Shown piece after piece: positions 42,946-57,207 of a stretch of 64,000 nucleotides of DNA; position 1 is the stretch's first letter; every line of letters begins with the position of its first letter. This DNA comes from Boswellia sacra (Eukaryota > Streptophyta > Magnoliopsida > Sapindales > Burseraceae): NCBI GenBank assembly GCA_013180625.2, contig SNVD02015884.1:806001-870000 (forward strand), given 5' to 3'. Position numbers and translations under genes: made by a program. A model generated the notes under the pieces. That model worked only from the letters and a program-made list of their open reading frames with translations, ran no database searches and was not told the DNA's origin.

Positions 42946-45900
42946 TCATGACAAATCAAAAGATCCCTGCCCTTCACTGATTGCATAAAGCAGTTTCTTG
43001 TACATAATTTCCTGTTCAAAATACAAAAAGTATGAATAAGAACGATTATCAGTGGCAGCTAGATAAGATTTGACATCAGATAAATTTATTCACCAAAAAT
43101 ACCATACCTTTGTGGAGTAAGGAGGAAGCTTCAGGTAATTAGCACAAGTCATAACACTTGGCAAATCAACATCCGCTGATTCTGATGGACCGGTTCCATT
43201 AGATGCTGAATTACTTGCAGTCGAAGAATGCTGCCAGACAACACAAACGGAAAATAAATAAATAAATAAATAAGGCTATGCATATGCAGTGAGAAACATT
43301 CCAATGATTGAATCACACACGATATAGCTAAGAAAATTTAAGAGATGATATATTGAAGACATGCATGTACCAGGTTGCATAAGGCAGCAAAAAGCAATCC
43401 TCTCGCAAATAAAAACTATTTGGAACGATGACAAAATTGATTGGTAGAAATTTCATTTCTATGTGAACTTCAAACACCTCAACAACTAGCAATTTTCAGG
43501 TATCATGCATGCCATTACTTTGGAACAGTACACATGTAACCTAAAACACACTCCTTAAAATTCAAAAACTAAGAACGCAAAATCACTGTGTTTCAAGAAT
43601 CTAAAATAACTTTGCTACCTTTCTCACAATAGTCAGCTTTGGATTCAGCACTGCTAGACCACCTGGTGGAAGCCTAGGCGCACCAGTAACAAACTGACAG
43701 AAGGCCCTCTGCTGATCTGGTGTGAACTCTCCCATGATCTCAAGTAACTGAAGACATCAACAGCAAAACACCAATGAATGTTGCAAAAATTGAACAAATG
43801 TCTCTATGAACAAACTCATTAACATAGGAGAGATGCATACATTCACAATTGCAGGGCTCTTAGCAGTGTATCCATGATCAAATTTTATATGCTCAGCAAG
43901 CGTCTCAGCCTGAACAAGTCCGGAGTCAGGTTATAACCATAACCAATAACCATAGTCATATATCACTACAGTTCCCGTCATGTCCCATAAAATGCAGCAA
44001 AGAACAATTCAATAGAAAGTTACCTCCCACAACTCTCTACGGCCACAAAGCAGATGGTCCAACTCGTTAGGAGTAAATATTTGTAAAGTTGAGATGTCAA
44101 AGACCTGCTTGTTTCACGTAGCAGAGGAGTAAGTTCCGAAACTCATCCAGTAAAAACAACAGAGACAAGAATGACCAAAAAACAGAACAGCAAATCCTAA
44201 TAATTATGGAAATAAGATGTAAATCAATCAATCAAATAAATTACGACATCTCGCAGATATCCAAATCCAAATATCAATACCAAGATTACAAATTTCAAAC
44301 AATGCAGATGGCAGTAGTTAGCTGTAACTGAAGTAAAAATTGGAAGTGCAAAGATATTCTAACAAAGTTTCAGGAGAATATCAAAATGCATCACTTTTTT
44401 ACAAAATTACAAAAACTATGAAACATGAAAAAGTTGACCTGATTGAAGCCTCCTCTAAACGCTTCAATTTGCCGCATGATCCCAGTCTTGACAGTTGCAT
44501 CAACAACCAGGGATATGTACTCCTCCAAGTTATTTATGTCCACCTACATTATTTAGCAAAATGTCAGAAATGACACAAAATTAAATAAGTAAAATGGCAT
44601 GCAAAAACAAAACACAATACATTTTCATCCCCTGGTTTCAAAATGTAGTCCGGGTAACCAGGAAGAGTAAAATCCAAGCAGAGATCTTCAATTCGAGCCC
44701 CACGGAAACGTAAGTCAGAAATTGCATCACGATTATCAGAACTAGCTGATTCTAAATATTGTTTCCGGCAAACAATGACATGCAACTCTTGCAAAATCTT
44801 CCCAAACTCGGAATCAAATGAGAGAATATCATGCAAATCAAGTTCCTGTAATGGATTAGAGATTACCTTTTAAATTTAAAAAGAAAATGAAAATAAAAAC
44901 TATTGATACATGTGTTGTTAGGATATAATATAATCAAATTGCTATAATATAGACAGTTGTAGAATCAGCTTACTTGACCAAGCACAAGTTTATAGAATGC
45001 TGTTGACAATGGCAGATCTAAAAGTCGTCCATCTTGAAGAGCTTTAGCCATCACACGCCCAACCAATCGGAAGTATTCAATTACTTTAGAGAATTGGGTA
45101 CCTTCAGAAGTATCAACATTTGGAGGCCAAGGTCGAGGAAACAACCCAAGTGGAGCTTGAACTAGATCTCCCACTGCAGAACCAAACCTAGAGACATTAC
45201 TGGTTTTCACGTTTTTATTTTCATCCCCATCAACCTCCATAGATGATTTCTCAAATGAATAACTTGACCTCCACATTCCAAGTCCAGCTTTCTGCAGGTC
45301 ACGACTTAGAAGCGTATAGAACTCAAGGGTAGGACCCAAACCAGTGCCAACTTCGCCAAAATATTCTACTTCAAGTACAGCCTTTTGGCTAGAATACATC
45401 TCCATTACTTTTGCAGCAGAATCCAAGATGCGATTCCGGGAAACACGAACTTTCTGGCGCTCTAATCTCCCAACCCTCACCTCTCTTTCATTTACAGATC
45501 CATGTCCATCAGCACCTTGCTGCTGCTGAAGACGATACAAAGCACGGGATAACCCAAAAGCAGTAGAATAAAAGTATTGCCGCCGGGTCTCAAAAGGAAA
45601 CAAAAAGGGGCACGCCTTTGTCAACTGGTAACACCATGAGGGAAGACTACCACTGCATAGTGCAAGGGCATCTTGAATTTGTCGAGCTAGCTTAGGAGTG
45701 AGCTTACTGTTAATAAATTCCTCAGGAGGGACCCTAGCACCAGTTGCACTCTGCTCATCAAGACTTAATATTTTGCCCTCAGCATAATTGTCACATATTA
45801 TCTGGGTTCTCAAACGATGTGCGAGCTGATTTAAACCCTCTAGTACACGCAACAATGCCAGTATATTATATGTAGGATTAGATTTTTCCAAATCACAAGG

Positions 45901-48900
45901 AAGTTCCCCTTGCAAGATGCTATCTAAATGTGACATTCTTTGTGACTGGGCATCAGAGTTGGAAGCAGAAGCAGAACCAGATTTAGTGGATTTATGTGGA
46001 CCAGTAGAACTTGATCCCCCAATGGATGCCCTATCAGCTTGGCTGTCAGCCCTCTGATATGTTATAGTATATATATCACTCCACAGCCGGCTTCCATCAC
46101 TAGAGATGAAGTCACTGCCGCCATACCTCTCATCATCATCCTCATCCAGCACAAGCTGTCGTTGAATAGCCTGATAGATAGTCAAATGCCTGTTAAGCTG
46201 TTTTCCACCAGCAGTGAAGATCAACTTGGGAGGCTCATTGGAACCACCAAACAGAGGACGTCCATGCCGATCTCTACCTCCCCTGACACCTCTACCATTA
46301 GCAGAGCCTAGCCCTGCCATAGCAGCAGCAGCAAATGACATTGCACCCCTTGAACCATAAGAGTTTCCACTCCTAAACTCAGCAGAATCAGAACCCCTGG
46401 CTGTAGCAGCCCTGCTACTAGATCCAGAAGCTGGGTTAGTCTGGCTATCACTAGCTGCCAGAGCGGTGGCACTGTCCTCAGCCGAGTCACCCAATTTCAC
46501 ATCATGTACTTTGTCAGGCATGCAAAGAGGAAGAGAATCATCTTTAAGAACCTGAAAGAAAACAGTCCCATTATGAAAATCATGAAAATTGAAAAAATGA
46601 ACACAATGAAAACAGCTCTACTTGCATATGTTGAGAGATCAGGTCTTCATTTTTATTTTTTATTTTTGGTTCTGGTGTCTGATAATGAAAAATAGAATTA
46701 ACCATTATCCTTTTTTTTCTATTAGACCAAGGTTCACCCATCCCTTTATGAGTCAAGATTGATTAAAATTCAAAGATATTGTTGCACATTTAATTACTTC
46801 CTTCTGCCCAAATCTATTCCCCTTGATTTCAACATTTTATTGTATTGCAAAACTCAATCATTTTATTAGATATTAAAAACAAGAATGACAGATAGAAGGT
46901 AAACACAATATCCAACACTCTCGTATTTAAAGAAATGAAGACAAGAATGAAATTAGGCAGCTTACATCTTCATGGTCATCATCATCATCCTCAGAGATAT
47001 CATCATCTTCAATCACCAATGCGTCATCAATCTCCACTGGAGAAATATCTAATTCCTCATCCTATGACGAAAAAATGTTGCTGTTAGTGTGAAAACAGGA
47101 AACTCCAAAAACATTAGGACTACTATTGCGGGAGGAGACATGTGCACACAAATTTGCTGCCCTAGCAAATTAGAAGTCCAAATTTAAATTGGAAGCATGA
47201 TCTTGGATATACCTAAGTTTAAGCACTGTTCCTCAAGATGAAACTGGCTCGGCCATTTGCTTAACCACTACAATACTGAAGGTAAAAATAAAATAGAGGG
47301 TGAAATATAACAACATAATCACCAAAAAAGGCTGGTTTACTCTTTTTTTCGCTATAATGTGCATTTAAGGAAGTACACATACTGGAAAATCCTACCAAAA
47401 CCATCTCATGAATCTAGGGAATACACCTTAATCGAATAAAACATAGTGCCAATCAGTCATTCTTATTCACCATAATGAACTAAGGAAAGCTAGGTACAAG
47501 AAACTCTAGAGCCTAGTAGTATACTACAAAGTAAATATTTCCTGAAACATTGATCATGTAAATATAAAAGAAGTTGCATAGTAATGGGAGTTCATATAAT
47601 GAAAAATAAGAACTCATACTTCCCTCTGTAAGCAGATAGCATTCACGTGCACTTCATAAATCAACATACTAACAAGGATACAAGAAGCTTTTAAGCTATT
47701 CTTATTAATAAGATAAAACAGATTGGCATGCATTTCCAATTTTTTTACCTCACTTCTGGTTTTGAAACAAATTTAAAACACACACAAATAGAAGAGTTAA
47801 ATTTACAAACCCCTAACACAATAAATGCAACTTACAACTGCTAGCATCCTTCTGGTGTGAATTAAGATAATAAAACTACAAACATTCAATTATAGAGCAT
47901 ACCTCAGAACTTGTATCTGCATTCACTTGTTTCAATTGTGCATCTTTATCTAGAGCTGCTTTTCTACGAGTAGCATTTCTTGTTTGAGGTCCTCTAGCCT
48001 CCTCCTGAGCAGACTTCAAAACAGCTTTACCCTTTCCCTTAGATGAGCTTGCACTCTTCTCTTGGGAAGTTTCTTTCTTTGAGGCATCCCCTATATTGAC
48101 AGATAATCTGGATCTAGAAGAATGACGACGTGTTGCGGAAGCAGGAGTTGAGGTAGAAGGAGATGAACCACCAGCTCCACTAGGTGTGGTCCCAGACTCT
48201 GAATTCCCTACAGACACTGAGGGTTTTTGGACAGATTCACCTCGCTGAACTCGAGGCCAAAGAAATTCTTCAACAGCAGCTAAACTTGCTAATGGGTCAA
48301 TTAGCACAACATTTGAAGAATAATCACGGAGAGATTTTTCTCCTTGAGCTCGACAGAGGCGCAGCTTGAAAGGCTGAGATAATGCACTTAATCCAGAAGA
48401 GAGACGAGCACTTCCACCAGACCCCCTAGACGAATGGCTTAGCACAACAGGAAAACGCTCTAATGATGACAAAGCATTTTGAAGCTTCTGAACTAACACA
48501 GTCAAAGGAGGCTCAATCCCAGCATCCACATTAGAAGGAAGTGCAACAGCAAGAAATGACTTAAATCTTTTAAGTGCTTGTTGGCGAAGCTTGACCGTAT
48601 TGGCTTCTGAAATTCTCTCTTTAGAGAAGTAGCCACAAGAAAAATAATTTAGCAAACATCCAACAACACCACTGCCAATAAACTCAAAAGTAGATACACC
48701 GTCGCCTTTGCTAAGTTCAGCTAACATCTCAGATATAACCCCAATCAAATACTCCTCCTTGCTAGAAGATATATCAGATAAGCGAGACCCAGAAGCTTTA
48801 GATTTTCCCTTTGCTTTAGTCCTTTGGTCATCAACACCAACATTCAACTTTAAGCATAGATTCTTTAGATGTACAAGATGATCTGTAACTCCAACTTCAG

Positions 48901-51900
48901 CAGCCCCAGGATCCGTGGGGAAGTACTTGTCCTTAAATGCTTTAGCACATGCACTGACTGCAGTTCGAAGATTGGTATTTGCTGTAGGAATTTCTACTGA
49001 ACTTGGAGGTGAACCAACATTTATTGATACAGGGTTCTTTGATTCTTCCAATGAATTTCCTTCTGGATTTGAGTTACCACTGCGTCGTCTATAACGCCTA
49101 GAACGCGATGTTGTTCCAGATCCAGAATCATTATCCTTATCACCAGAAGAAGCTTGGGGAGTAGCAGTGTTTGGATTACCAACTAAAATAAGTTGGTCCA
49201 CAGCATGAACAACACCTTCTCTGACAAACATCTTGGAGAAAGTATCAGGAAGCTTTTCCATAAGAATCTCAGCAACTTGCAGAGCAGGAACCAAAACATG
49301 TGGATCTTTCCATGCCAGAACACCAGCCAAGAAACTAAAGGTTCCAACAGTAAGATTATAAATAAGCACCTTTACCCATCATCAGGTGAGGATCATAACC
49401 AAATGATAATGAGATTAAACTATATACCTTGATATGTTTGTCACACTTAAAAGAGACTGAATCATTTCTGCACTGCTGAAGTACATCAATTTCCCAATCA
49501 CTGAAAGACATTTGTGGCGAACTGGGCTGTTCACACTGGAACCATAGATCTGATGACACATAAACATGGATGATAAATATAGCAACTAAAACAAGTAAAG
49601 ATATAACCTAGCTATTTCTACCAAAAAATACCTGTATTAGAACAGGGAGCAGATCCATCCCGAACTGCTGAAGAAGCTCAGGCTGATCATTTAACAATTT
49701 CTCCCGAGCCGAAACCTCGGGAACATTTCCATTTATATCATCCTGTTTCCCAGAACTACTGGCAGGCGATTTCCTCACAACAGGACCTTTCATGAATATA
49801 TTAGAGCTGGCTGGGAGGGAAATAGTTCCTTGTGGCAGAGGGGGGAGAAGCTCGTTTGCTAGGTTGACAATCTCAAATATCTACATAGTGAACAGAACAA
49901 GAGGCAAAGTTCAACCCTTTGATTTCTAAGGAAACTAACATTTTCAAACATGAACAAAAGTTGGCACACAAATATATTTGATCATGAAGGAAAAAGCACA
50001 CAAGCAGACAAATATCCTCAACTATAACTTCTATTTACTTTCAGGTGAGTCACATATAATAAACAGCACAAACTAAATACACTATCTTGTTCAGTTGTAC
50101 AAGAATTGGTCAAAGAAGTAACTACCTGCTCTGCTGGTCTACTTAAAGCTGGTGGAACAGATGTGTTAGCAGAAACACCAGACCCTGATAGTATATCCTT
50201 AAGAATGCCACTGATCCCTAAGAGAAGCAAAGTTTTAGCACCAAGCGGGGAACCACTAGCACAAGTGGAAAGCAATCGGATTAAACCCTGCATTCAGAAA
50301 AATCAGAATCGCTGCCTTCATTCACTGCTTATAAAAATCAATGTATGACAGTAGAAATCAAATTTACCGTATATGTTGGCGAGCTAAGAGATGCCTGTCC
50401 ACCACCAGCATTACTGGTTGAAATGAGAGAGGCAGCTTGTGTTACCAGTCCATGATTGCATAACTCATCCAACTTATCTGGAGAGGATGCAAATGCTTCA
50501 GCAATTCGAGTCAAACAAACAGAGGCATGCTCCAGCACCTACAAACACAATAAATTGCTGATGATGAATATTAAGAGAATACCAAACGGGAAGGTATTTC
50601 TCTAGTCATGAATCTGTAACCCATACCTTTGAATCATGGTACTGAAGAAGGTTTGTCAAAAGAGGAACAGCTTCCATCACAAAGTCAGCAGCATCTGCAG
50701 GGAGTTTCTTGCACATGTTGGCTGCAGTGGACAATGCTACCCGCTAAACCATAAGCATTAAAGAGAAAAATTCAGCCATAAGTACCAAGAAAACCAAAAT
50801 AGACTTCTTCTCCATCAACAAACATAAAAGACAAAATTTCACCAAATTAGTTACCTGAACTCCTGTGGAGAAGAAATCCAGATAAGACAGAACTGCCATT
50901 AGAGCACCTGCTCTCAAACAAGCAGTTGGGTGTTCCTGAGATATCTTCTTTAAAGCTTGCAGAGACTGTAAACACCATTGCCACCATAAATAAACATAAA
51001 AATCCACAACTTCGAACAACGCATCATCAATCTTTACTCTCATTTCCAAAATTTTTCCAATTTCTACTCATTCAGCCATATGAATATGCCTAGCAACAAT
51101 CATAGCTAATATAACACTTAACTATCAGTTCCAATTATCAACTCATCATTCCCACTATCAAGGGCAGTAAAAAAACTAACCTGTTCAGCCAAGTCCATGT
51201 ACTCAATCGTCAGCAACCGGGCTACAAAACACGTGACTGCCCCATAGTGCACAACAGCAGCACACGAAGAGGGCAGCACATCACACAAGTGTGTAAGCGC
51301 CCTAGCCGCGAGCAACATAATATCAGGATTACTCTCATGATTCAACAACCCAACCAACACAGGCACAAACGAGTCTACCGAGAAAGTACTCAAACTCTCC
51401 TCGGTCCCAATCGACAGCATCTCGCAGAGCTGCGTCAGAGCCTCCACTTGCTTCCCTTCTTCACCATCTGCTCTCAACCCCGATAAAATCTTCTTCAATC
51501 TCCCGCTCTGATGCGAGGACGATGCCGACCCCATCGCTGAGGACGGCAAAAGATCGTCCAACCCAGCTCCCAGCTTCCTCAACAACCCTTGCAACGCGCT
51601 GCTAGCTGACGTCAGATTCTGATGCAAAATTCCCACTCCACCCTCGCTGTCATTGTCATCGTCGTCCATACCCGCATCCATATTCAAACCGAGGGCCCGA
51701 CCCGTGTTGCCCAAATCGGAATTATTATTATTGTTGTTGTTATTGTTATTGTGTTCTTTCTCCTTGCCTTTATCGGCGGAATTGTCAGCGTTTGAGGAAA
51801 CTTTGGCGCGGCGGGAGTGGCGTGAACCGGAGGATTCAGTGGTAGGGTCCATAGATAGAGGACGTGGGTGACGGGAGCGCGTGCTGGTAGCGGTGGTGGC

Positions 51901-52056
51901 GGTCGCGGAAGAGGAAGAGGCTGTGGCAGTTGTTTGGGCAGCAGCTAAACGAGGTCTTTTGTTAGCGTGTGAACGAGTGGTGGGACCGGAGGAAGAAGAT
52001 GAAATCGAAGGGGCAGTTGAGGAGGCCTCCGCCCGCTTCCGGCTACGAGTTTCCAT
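42946..52056 (-). CDS. UPL3: HECT E3 ubiquitin-protein ligase UPL3 (KAKTUS)
   Basis: About 17 exons, roughly 1,900 residues. The start [12 protein letters not shown] is the first in-frame ATG (52,056). Exon 1 (to 51,181) has a Ser/Thr- and Asn-rich N-terminus, then armadillo-type repeats ([32 protein letters not shown]) that go on through exons at about 50,966, 50,744, 50,538 and 50,287. Large exons at 49,345-47,900 and 46,552-44,974 carry the middle and the beginning of the HECT domain ([29 protein letters not shown]). An acidic stretch sits at 47,062-46,966. The HECT end has the catalytic Cys in [13 protein letters not shown] near 43,140 and finishes GQGSFDLS. In Arabidopsis UPL3 limits trichome branching by targeting GL3/EGL3 and associates with the proteasome. 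No break is seen. Confidence 0.95.
51721..51752 (-). repeat. poly-asparagine codon run in UPL3 exon 1
   Basis: A run of mostly AAT/AAC codons encodes about ten Asn between EKEH and SDLG. It lies in a disordered region ahead of the armadillo repeats, and such runs vary in length between alleles. Confidence 0.8.
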
Positions 52057-52520
52057 ACACAAAACCGCTCCAAAATGGGGAGGGCTTCGCTCGCTCGGCA
52101 CCACGAGCGAAGCGATCAGACGACTCCCGATCCGACTGTGATGATTCGTGCCTGCATCTCTCCACACCCAATCAAAACCCTAGATTCAATTAAAAAAATT
52201 AAAAATTCAACCAAAAAAAAAATACAAACAATCCTCCCAAAATTCACAACAAAATTCCTCCAATTCGTTCAATTCTCAGGAGTTGCGATTGGCGTAGCAG
52301 GGAAATTGAGGAGATGGAGGGACTGTGAATCAATGTTTTTGGTGGAGGGAGGTTGAAAGAGAGAAACCCTAAAGAGAGTGAAGGAAAGGGAAGAGAAGGG
52401 AAGGGAATAAAGAGAAGAAAGGCAATGAAAATTGATATTTATAAGAATTGATGATGTTGGTGATGATGATGATGATTTCAATGATGATGATGAGATTTAA
52501 GGGAGAGTAATATGGGAAGA
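52057..52520 (-). promoter_or_regulatory. 5' UTR / promoter-proximal region of UPL3
   Basis: This region has long purine- or pyrimidine-rich runs, such as a GAGAAGGGAAGGGAA tract near 52,390-52,410 and GATGAT repeats at about 52,449-52,490. This is typical of plant 5' leaders. In-frame sequence goes on upstream of the ATG, but without any ATG codon. Confidence 0.4.
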
Positions 52521-55500
52521 CGGTGAACTTGCATGGCGGTGAATACTGCTCAGTTTTGTTTTTGTTTTGGCATTTGTGCGTCCCTATCGACCTTTTGCTG
52601 CCATAGGTGCAGGTACTTAATCACTCCCTAATTTCTTATTATTGAACATGCTAATTCACCTTAATCTGTCAAATTTATTACTATATTTTTAATTTATTAT
52701 AAATTACTTTTTATAAAAAATATTTAATAATTGAATCTACTTTTTAAATATATTATACAGTATTTAATTATAATTAATAATACTACATTTATAAAATTTA
52801 TATACAAAATTAATATGATACTACTAATTCAATATCACATAACTCATCAATATTTATTATATTTACAACTCATATTAAAACTTATTTGTTTCGACTTCTT
52901 CAAGTAGAACTCTTATTGAAGTAGATTTTTTATATTAGGGCTTCTTAAAATACAGATTTTTTTTTAAGTTATTGAGGGTTTATAAGATAAATATATAAGC
53001 ACTTATTATAATCAAATTAACAAAATGGAGTTTTGTTATAATAAACAAAAATTAAAATTTCTAAAATTAAATAAGGATATCTTTAAAATTTTAAAAGTTA
53101 AAAAATAACTTTTCCAAAAAATCTCATTTTTAGACTTTTATAAAAAATATAAAATAACTTTTTTTATCATCTATAAACTTTTTTTAAGTGACAACCAGAC
53201 GATACATAAATAAAATTAAAAAAACTTTTAACATTAAAAAAAATTTGAACCATTTATAAACTTAAACAAATACACTCTTAATCCTTTTATTCATTTGATA
53301 TCCCGTCAACTTTATATACAAACTTTTTATATAAATTTTATAAATATAATATTATTATATTATAATATATATTAAGATTATTGGTAATTTTTTTTCAATT
53401 TCTCAATTTATTAGGAATATTACTGCATGTATTGCGGTGGTTGTGTTCAAACACTGATAATAATGTTGGAGTCACAATCATCAAAAGATGTTTTGCACCT
53501 CATAAGTTGAGTTGAATACTTCAATTTTCCTTACCTAATATGATTGAGGATAATTAAATTAAGATTAATCTTGTACTTAAAAGGGTTAAGTACGTCTATG
53601 TCCTCTCCTCCTAGGCTTGTTCTTGGATTCGGTCAAGCAAGGAGGCTACGACTTTTGACTTGTGAGTGAGCTTCACTGCTCACTAAACAGGCTCTTGGCT
53701 TTTAACAAGCCCAATAAAAAAGCCTGGATGATGAACTGATTGGGAGACTCAAAATTAGAGTTTGTTGAGTAAGGCCCAATCCCTTTCGTTACAGACTGGA
53801 CATTTTATATTGCGGTGAAATGAATGATTAGATTCTTTGTCGAATAAAATCTACGTAGAGCCGCCACGTATCATATATTTTTACCCCACTTTTTAAATTA
53901 TCTTATTTAATATATTTGTAAATTTTATTACAATATTACGTTAATAACTCATTTACAATCCATTATTCTTATAATTTAAGTTGACAAAATTTATTAAAAA
54001 AAAAAATAAAAATAAATAAGGAAAGTTACATATTTAATCAGATTTTTCTAACTTATATTATAAATAGAGTTAGTTATAAGTATGTTATAGGTGTAATATT
54101 ATTAAAATCATATTAGTAATCTTTTCATATACCTTCGTGCGAGAGGAGACGTTATCGTATAAAAAGAACTTATATTTCTTTAAATTTATTAAACAATAAG
54201 AAATTATAAGCTTAAACTTAAAAAAAAAGATAAACTTAATATGGTATTATAGCTATCATAATTAATCGATCATAGATTCGAATCCGTTTTGATCAAAAAC
54301 ATTTTCCAGAAGTAATATGTACGGAAAACAAGCCTTATTATTCCCTCAATCTTCATGTTGAAATTATTATTCCCATGTGACAACCACTCGTGAGGAATAT
54401 AGAATTAAGAGGGATTGAATTAAGAGGTAGATTAGTGGTCACATCCGCTGATATAATCCACTAGCATAAAATTAAGTCAAGATGCAAAGCAAAAATGCTG
54501 TTAATAGAAAAGATTATCATATTCTTATTCGATGCCAAGTGTAACAAACGGAGGGACTAAGGCGCCCATTGTTTTGATCAAAATCAAAATTAATATCTAT
54601 GCATTGTTTAATATATAACGACATTCTACATTAAACAAAAATAAAAATCCATAGACATCGAAGGTTTGTTCGGCTGCAAGAAAAGAAAAAGTGAGTGGAA
54701 ATTAAAAATTGAGGGAAAGGAATAAGTTTGAAAAATATTTTTTTATTTTGTTTGAGATTAAAATTATGAATAAAAATGAATCACTCATAAATTAATTGAA
54801 CATAATTACTTTCAATATTAAAATATATGATATTTATTATTAAATAAAAATTGAATAAAAAACAATTATTTATTACATTAATATTTATATATTAAACTAA
54901 TATAAAATTTGTAAAAAGCATATTAAATTACAATACAGTTTTATCAAATAAATATATTGTTTTATTAAATAATACTGTAACACCTTATATTGATATTTAT
55001 AAATATTTATTTATTTATTTATTAAAGTTTTCTTCTTTAATATATTATAATTGGATAATATTAAAATATTGTTTTATTCATTTAGATTTTTATAAATAAT
55101 TAATTATATAAATGGTTTTATTAAACATTAAAAAAATTGCAGATTACCAGTCTACCACCGCTCGCCGACATTGGAGCCTGATGAAGTCGTGCGCGGACGT
55201 CACTGCCAGCTCCATTGCGCTTGTACTTCGATGATCTTCCTCTTTGTTCAAATTTCGTCTCCCATTGTGTTGCCATTTTTCCACACGTGGCAGTTTTCAT
55301 TTTGAGGTCTGCCATTAAACTTCGTTCCACCAACAAACGGCTCCTCTGACATCAACAATTCCACCTCCGATAACTAGATAGCCGACGAAGGATCAGCTTG
55401 GTACTAGTGGTGACACCGGATGCACGAATGTGCCAATGGTAGTCGGCAATGTTGCCGAAAACAATTTTTTTAATTTTGTAATTTTTTATTTTTTTTGAAA

Positions 55501-56940
55501 AAATATTTGCTTTTTTTATTTAAAAATAAATTATTGAATTATATTTATGGTTGTTTTATTAAATATTATAAAATATTTAATCAATTATTTGAATGAGGTT
55601 AAGTTTTGACACATAAAAAATATGCAAGGTTAATTTAATAATTTAATAGAGTATTCTTAAAAAAATACAGTTTTCCTTGGGCTAGGGGAGTGAAAGAAAT
55701 TTTTAAAACTTTAGGGATTGGGATTGTTAGAAATCAGCTTTGTCTACTTTCAAGATCCAACCAAACATGAGAAATGGGATTCCTTATCCTTTCTTGCCAA
55801 TATTAACCAAACCACATGGGGCCTAAGCACTATAAATAAACATTTTACAAATGCTAATGATATATATATATATATATATATACTTAGCATTCTTATATTC
55901 ACACTAAATCGTTTTAAAGCTCAGTCGAAAAGTACATGTAAACATATTGAAAGTTGTCATAATTTTCTAGCTTGATTAAAAAATCATTTTGATACTACAT
56001 TTAATATATTTTAATCAATAAATTACTTCGCTATATATGAACATAATATTCAAAATAGTAACATGTGTTATTTAAGACTAATCTAAACTGAATTATCAAA
56101 ATAATTCAATGTTTGTTTTCATTTGAAAAATAACATTAAAAAAAAGATACATTTTTCGTTGTCAATTATATATCATTTTTAAAATTAAAATCAACTACGT
56201 ATTCTTTTTTAGTTTTAAATGCAAACATCAAGAAAGACTATCAATACCCTAAAACAAATCACTTTGACATCCTTATTAATAAATGAACAAAATTGTTAAT
56301 AGTATCCTCTTTGACGTTTGAAAAGGTTGGTAAAAATTTGTTCATAGCTTGTTTCACAGAATATATTAAAAGACAAGTAGGTAACTAGCAAAATTAACAA
56401 TCAATGGATTAAACTAATATTCATATTAGAAATGGAATCGACAATTTTTTAATTAATATTTATATGGGAAAATAGAATCGACAATATTTTATCTATTATA
56501 ATTATATTAAAAAAATTAGAATAAGAATCAGATTTTGAAAAAGTTCAACACCTACTACACACAAATACACAGCCCACGATCGTCAGTTGACTCTAGTTTA
56601 TTAATTAAAAGCAAAGTTAACATGAACACGTGCTTGCAGGTTCCCCACTCATTTCCCAAAAACTTATACGTGGCATGTGGAGATGGGTCGGGTCCACTCA
56701 ATGTGGGGGGCCCATTCAGGTTGTGGGCCCAATTAAGAAAACAAAAATCCAGATGGATGACGCGTACAGTCTGAAGAAAGCAACTAACAATATCTTGTAG
56801 AAAACGCCCTCGTTTTTGTGCTTTTCCTTGGATGTTATCTTTCCACTTTGCGTTCGCTCTCAGCCAGTGCCAGTCACAGCCTTTCAACCGCATCAACGTC
56901 TCTTCTCATTCATTTCATCTTTTCAACTCAAACTTCACAG

Positions 56941-56990
<50 letters not shown>

Positions 56991-57207
56991 AGTCGGCAAA
57001 GGTCAGTTGCGTCATTTCACATTTCCGTAATATCCGAATATCATTTAAATAAATAAATACATGCATCTCTTAGTTTTAACGTTTATTTGATTTAAATGAT
57101 TCGCCGGACAAACAGTGTTTCGAAAAGGAACCAAAGGGACACAAAATGCAAAAGTTGTGAGTAAGAGGCTGTTTGTTTGCCGAGAAAATTAAGTCGGAAA
57201 GTGAAAG
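52521..57207. other. AT-rich intergenic region before synaptotagmin
   Basis: No supportable gene. It is mostly very AT-rich DNA. About 54,230-54,285 has TTAATATGGTATTATAGC followed by AGATTCGAATCCG, a degenerate form of the primer-binding-site/B-box motif of dispersed plant repeats. A GC-richer island lies at about 55,135-55,465 and a (TA)n run at about 55,860-55,882. The last 400 bases are the synaptotagmin promoter and 5' UTR. Confidence 0.55.
56943..56990 (+). repeat. (CT)n microsatellite upstream of synaptotagmin
   Basis: About 24 CT units run without interruption some 220 bases before the ATG, probably in the 5' UTR. CT-rich leaders are common in plant genes and can bind GAGA-binding factors on the other strand. 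Confidence 0.85.

Noticed and set aside
51653..52193. several plus-strand frames opposite UPL3 exon 1
   Set aside because: They are shadows of the Ser/Thr-rich coding strand.
55121..55336. 71-residue minus-strand frame in the GC-richer island
   Set aside because: No known domain and no splice or start context; the island itself is reported instead.
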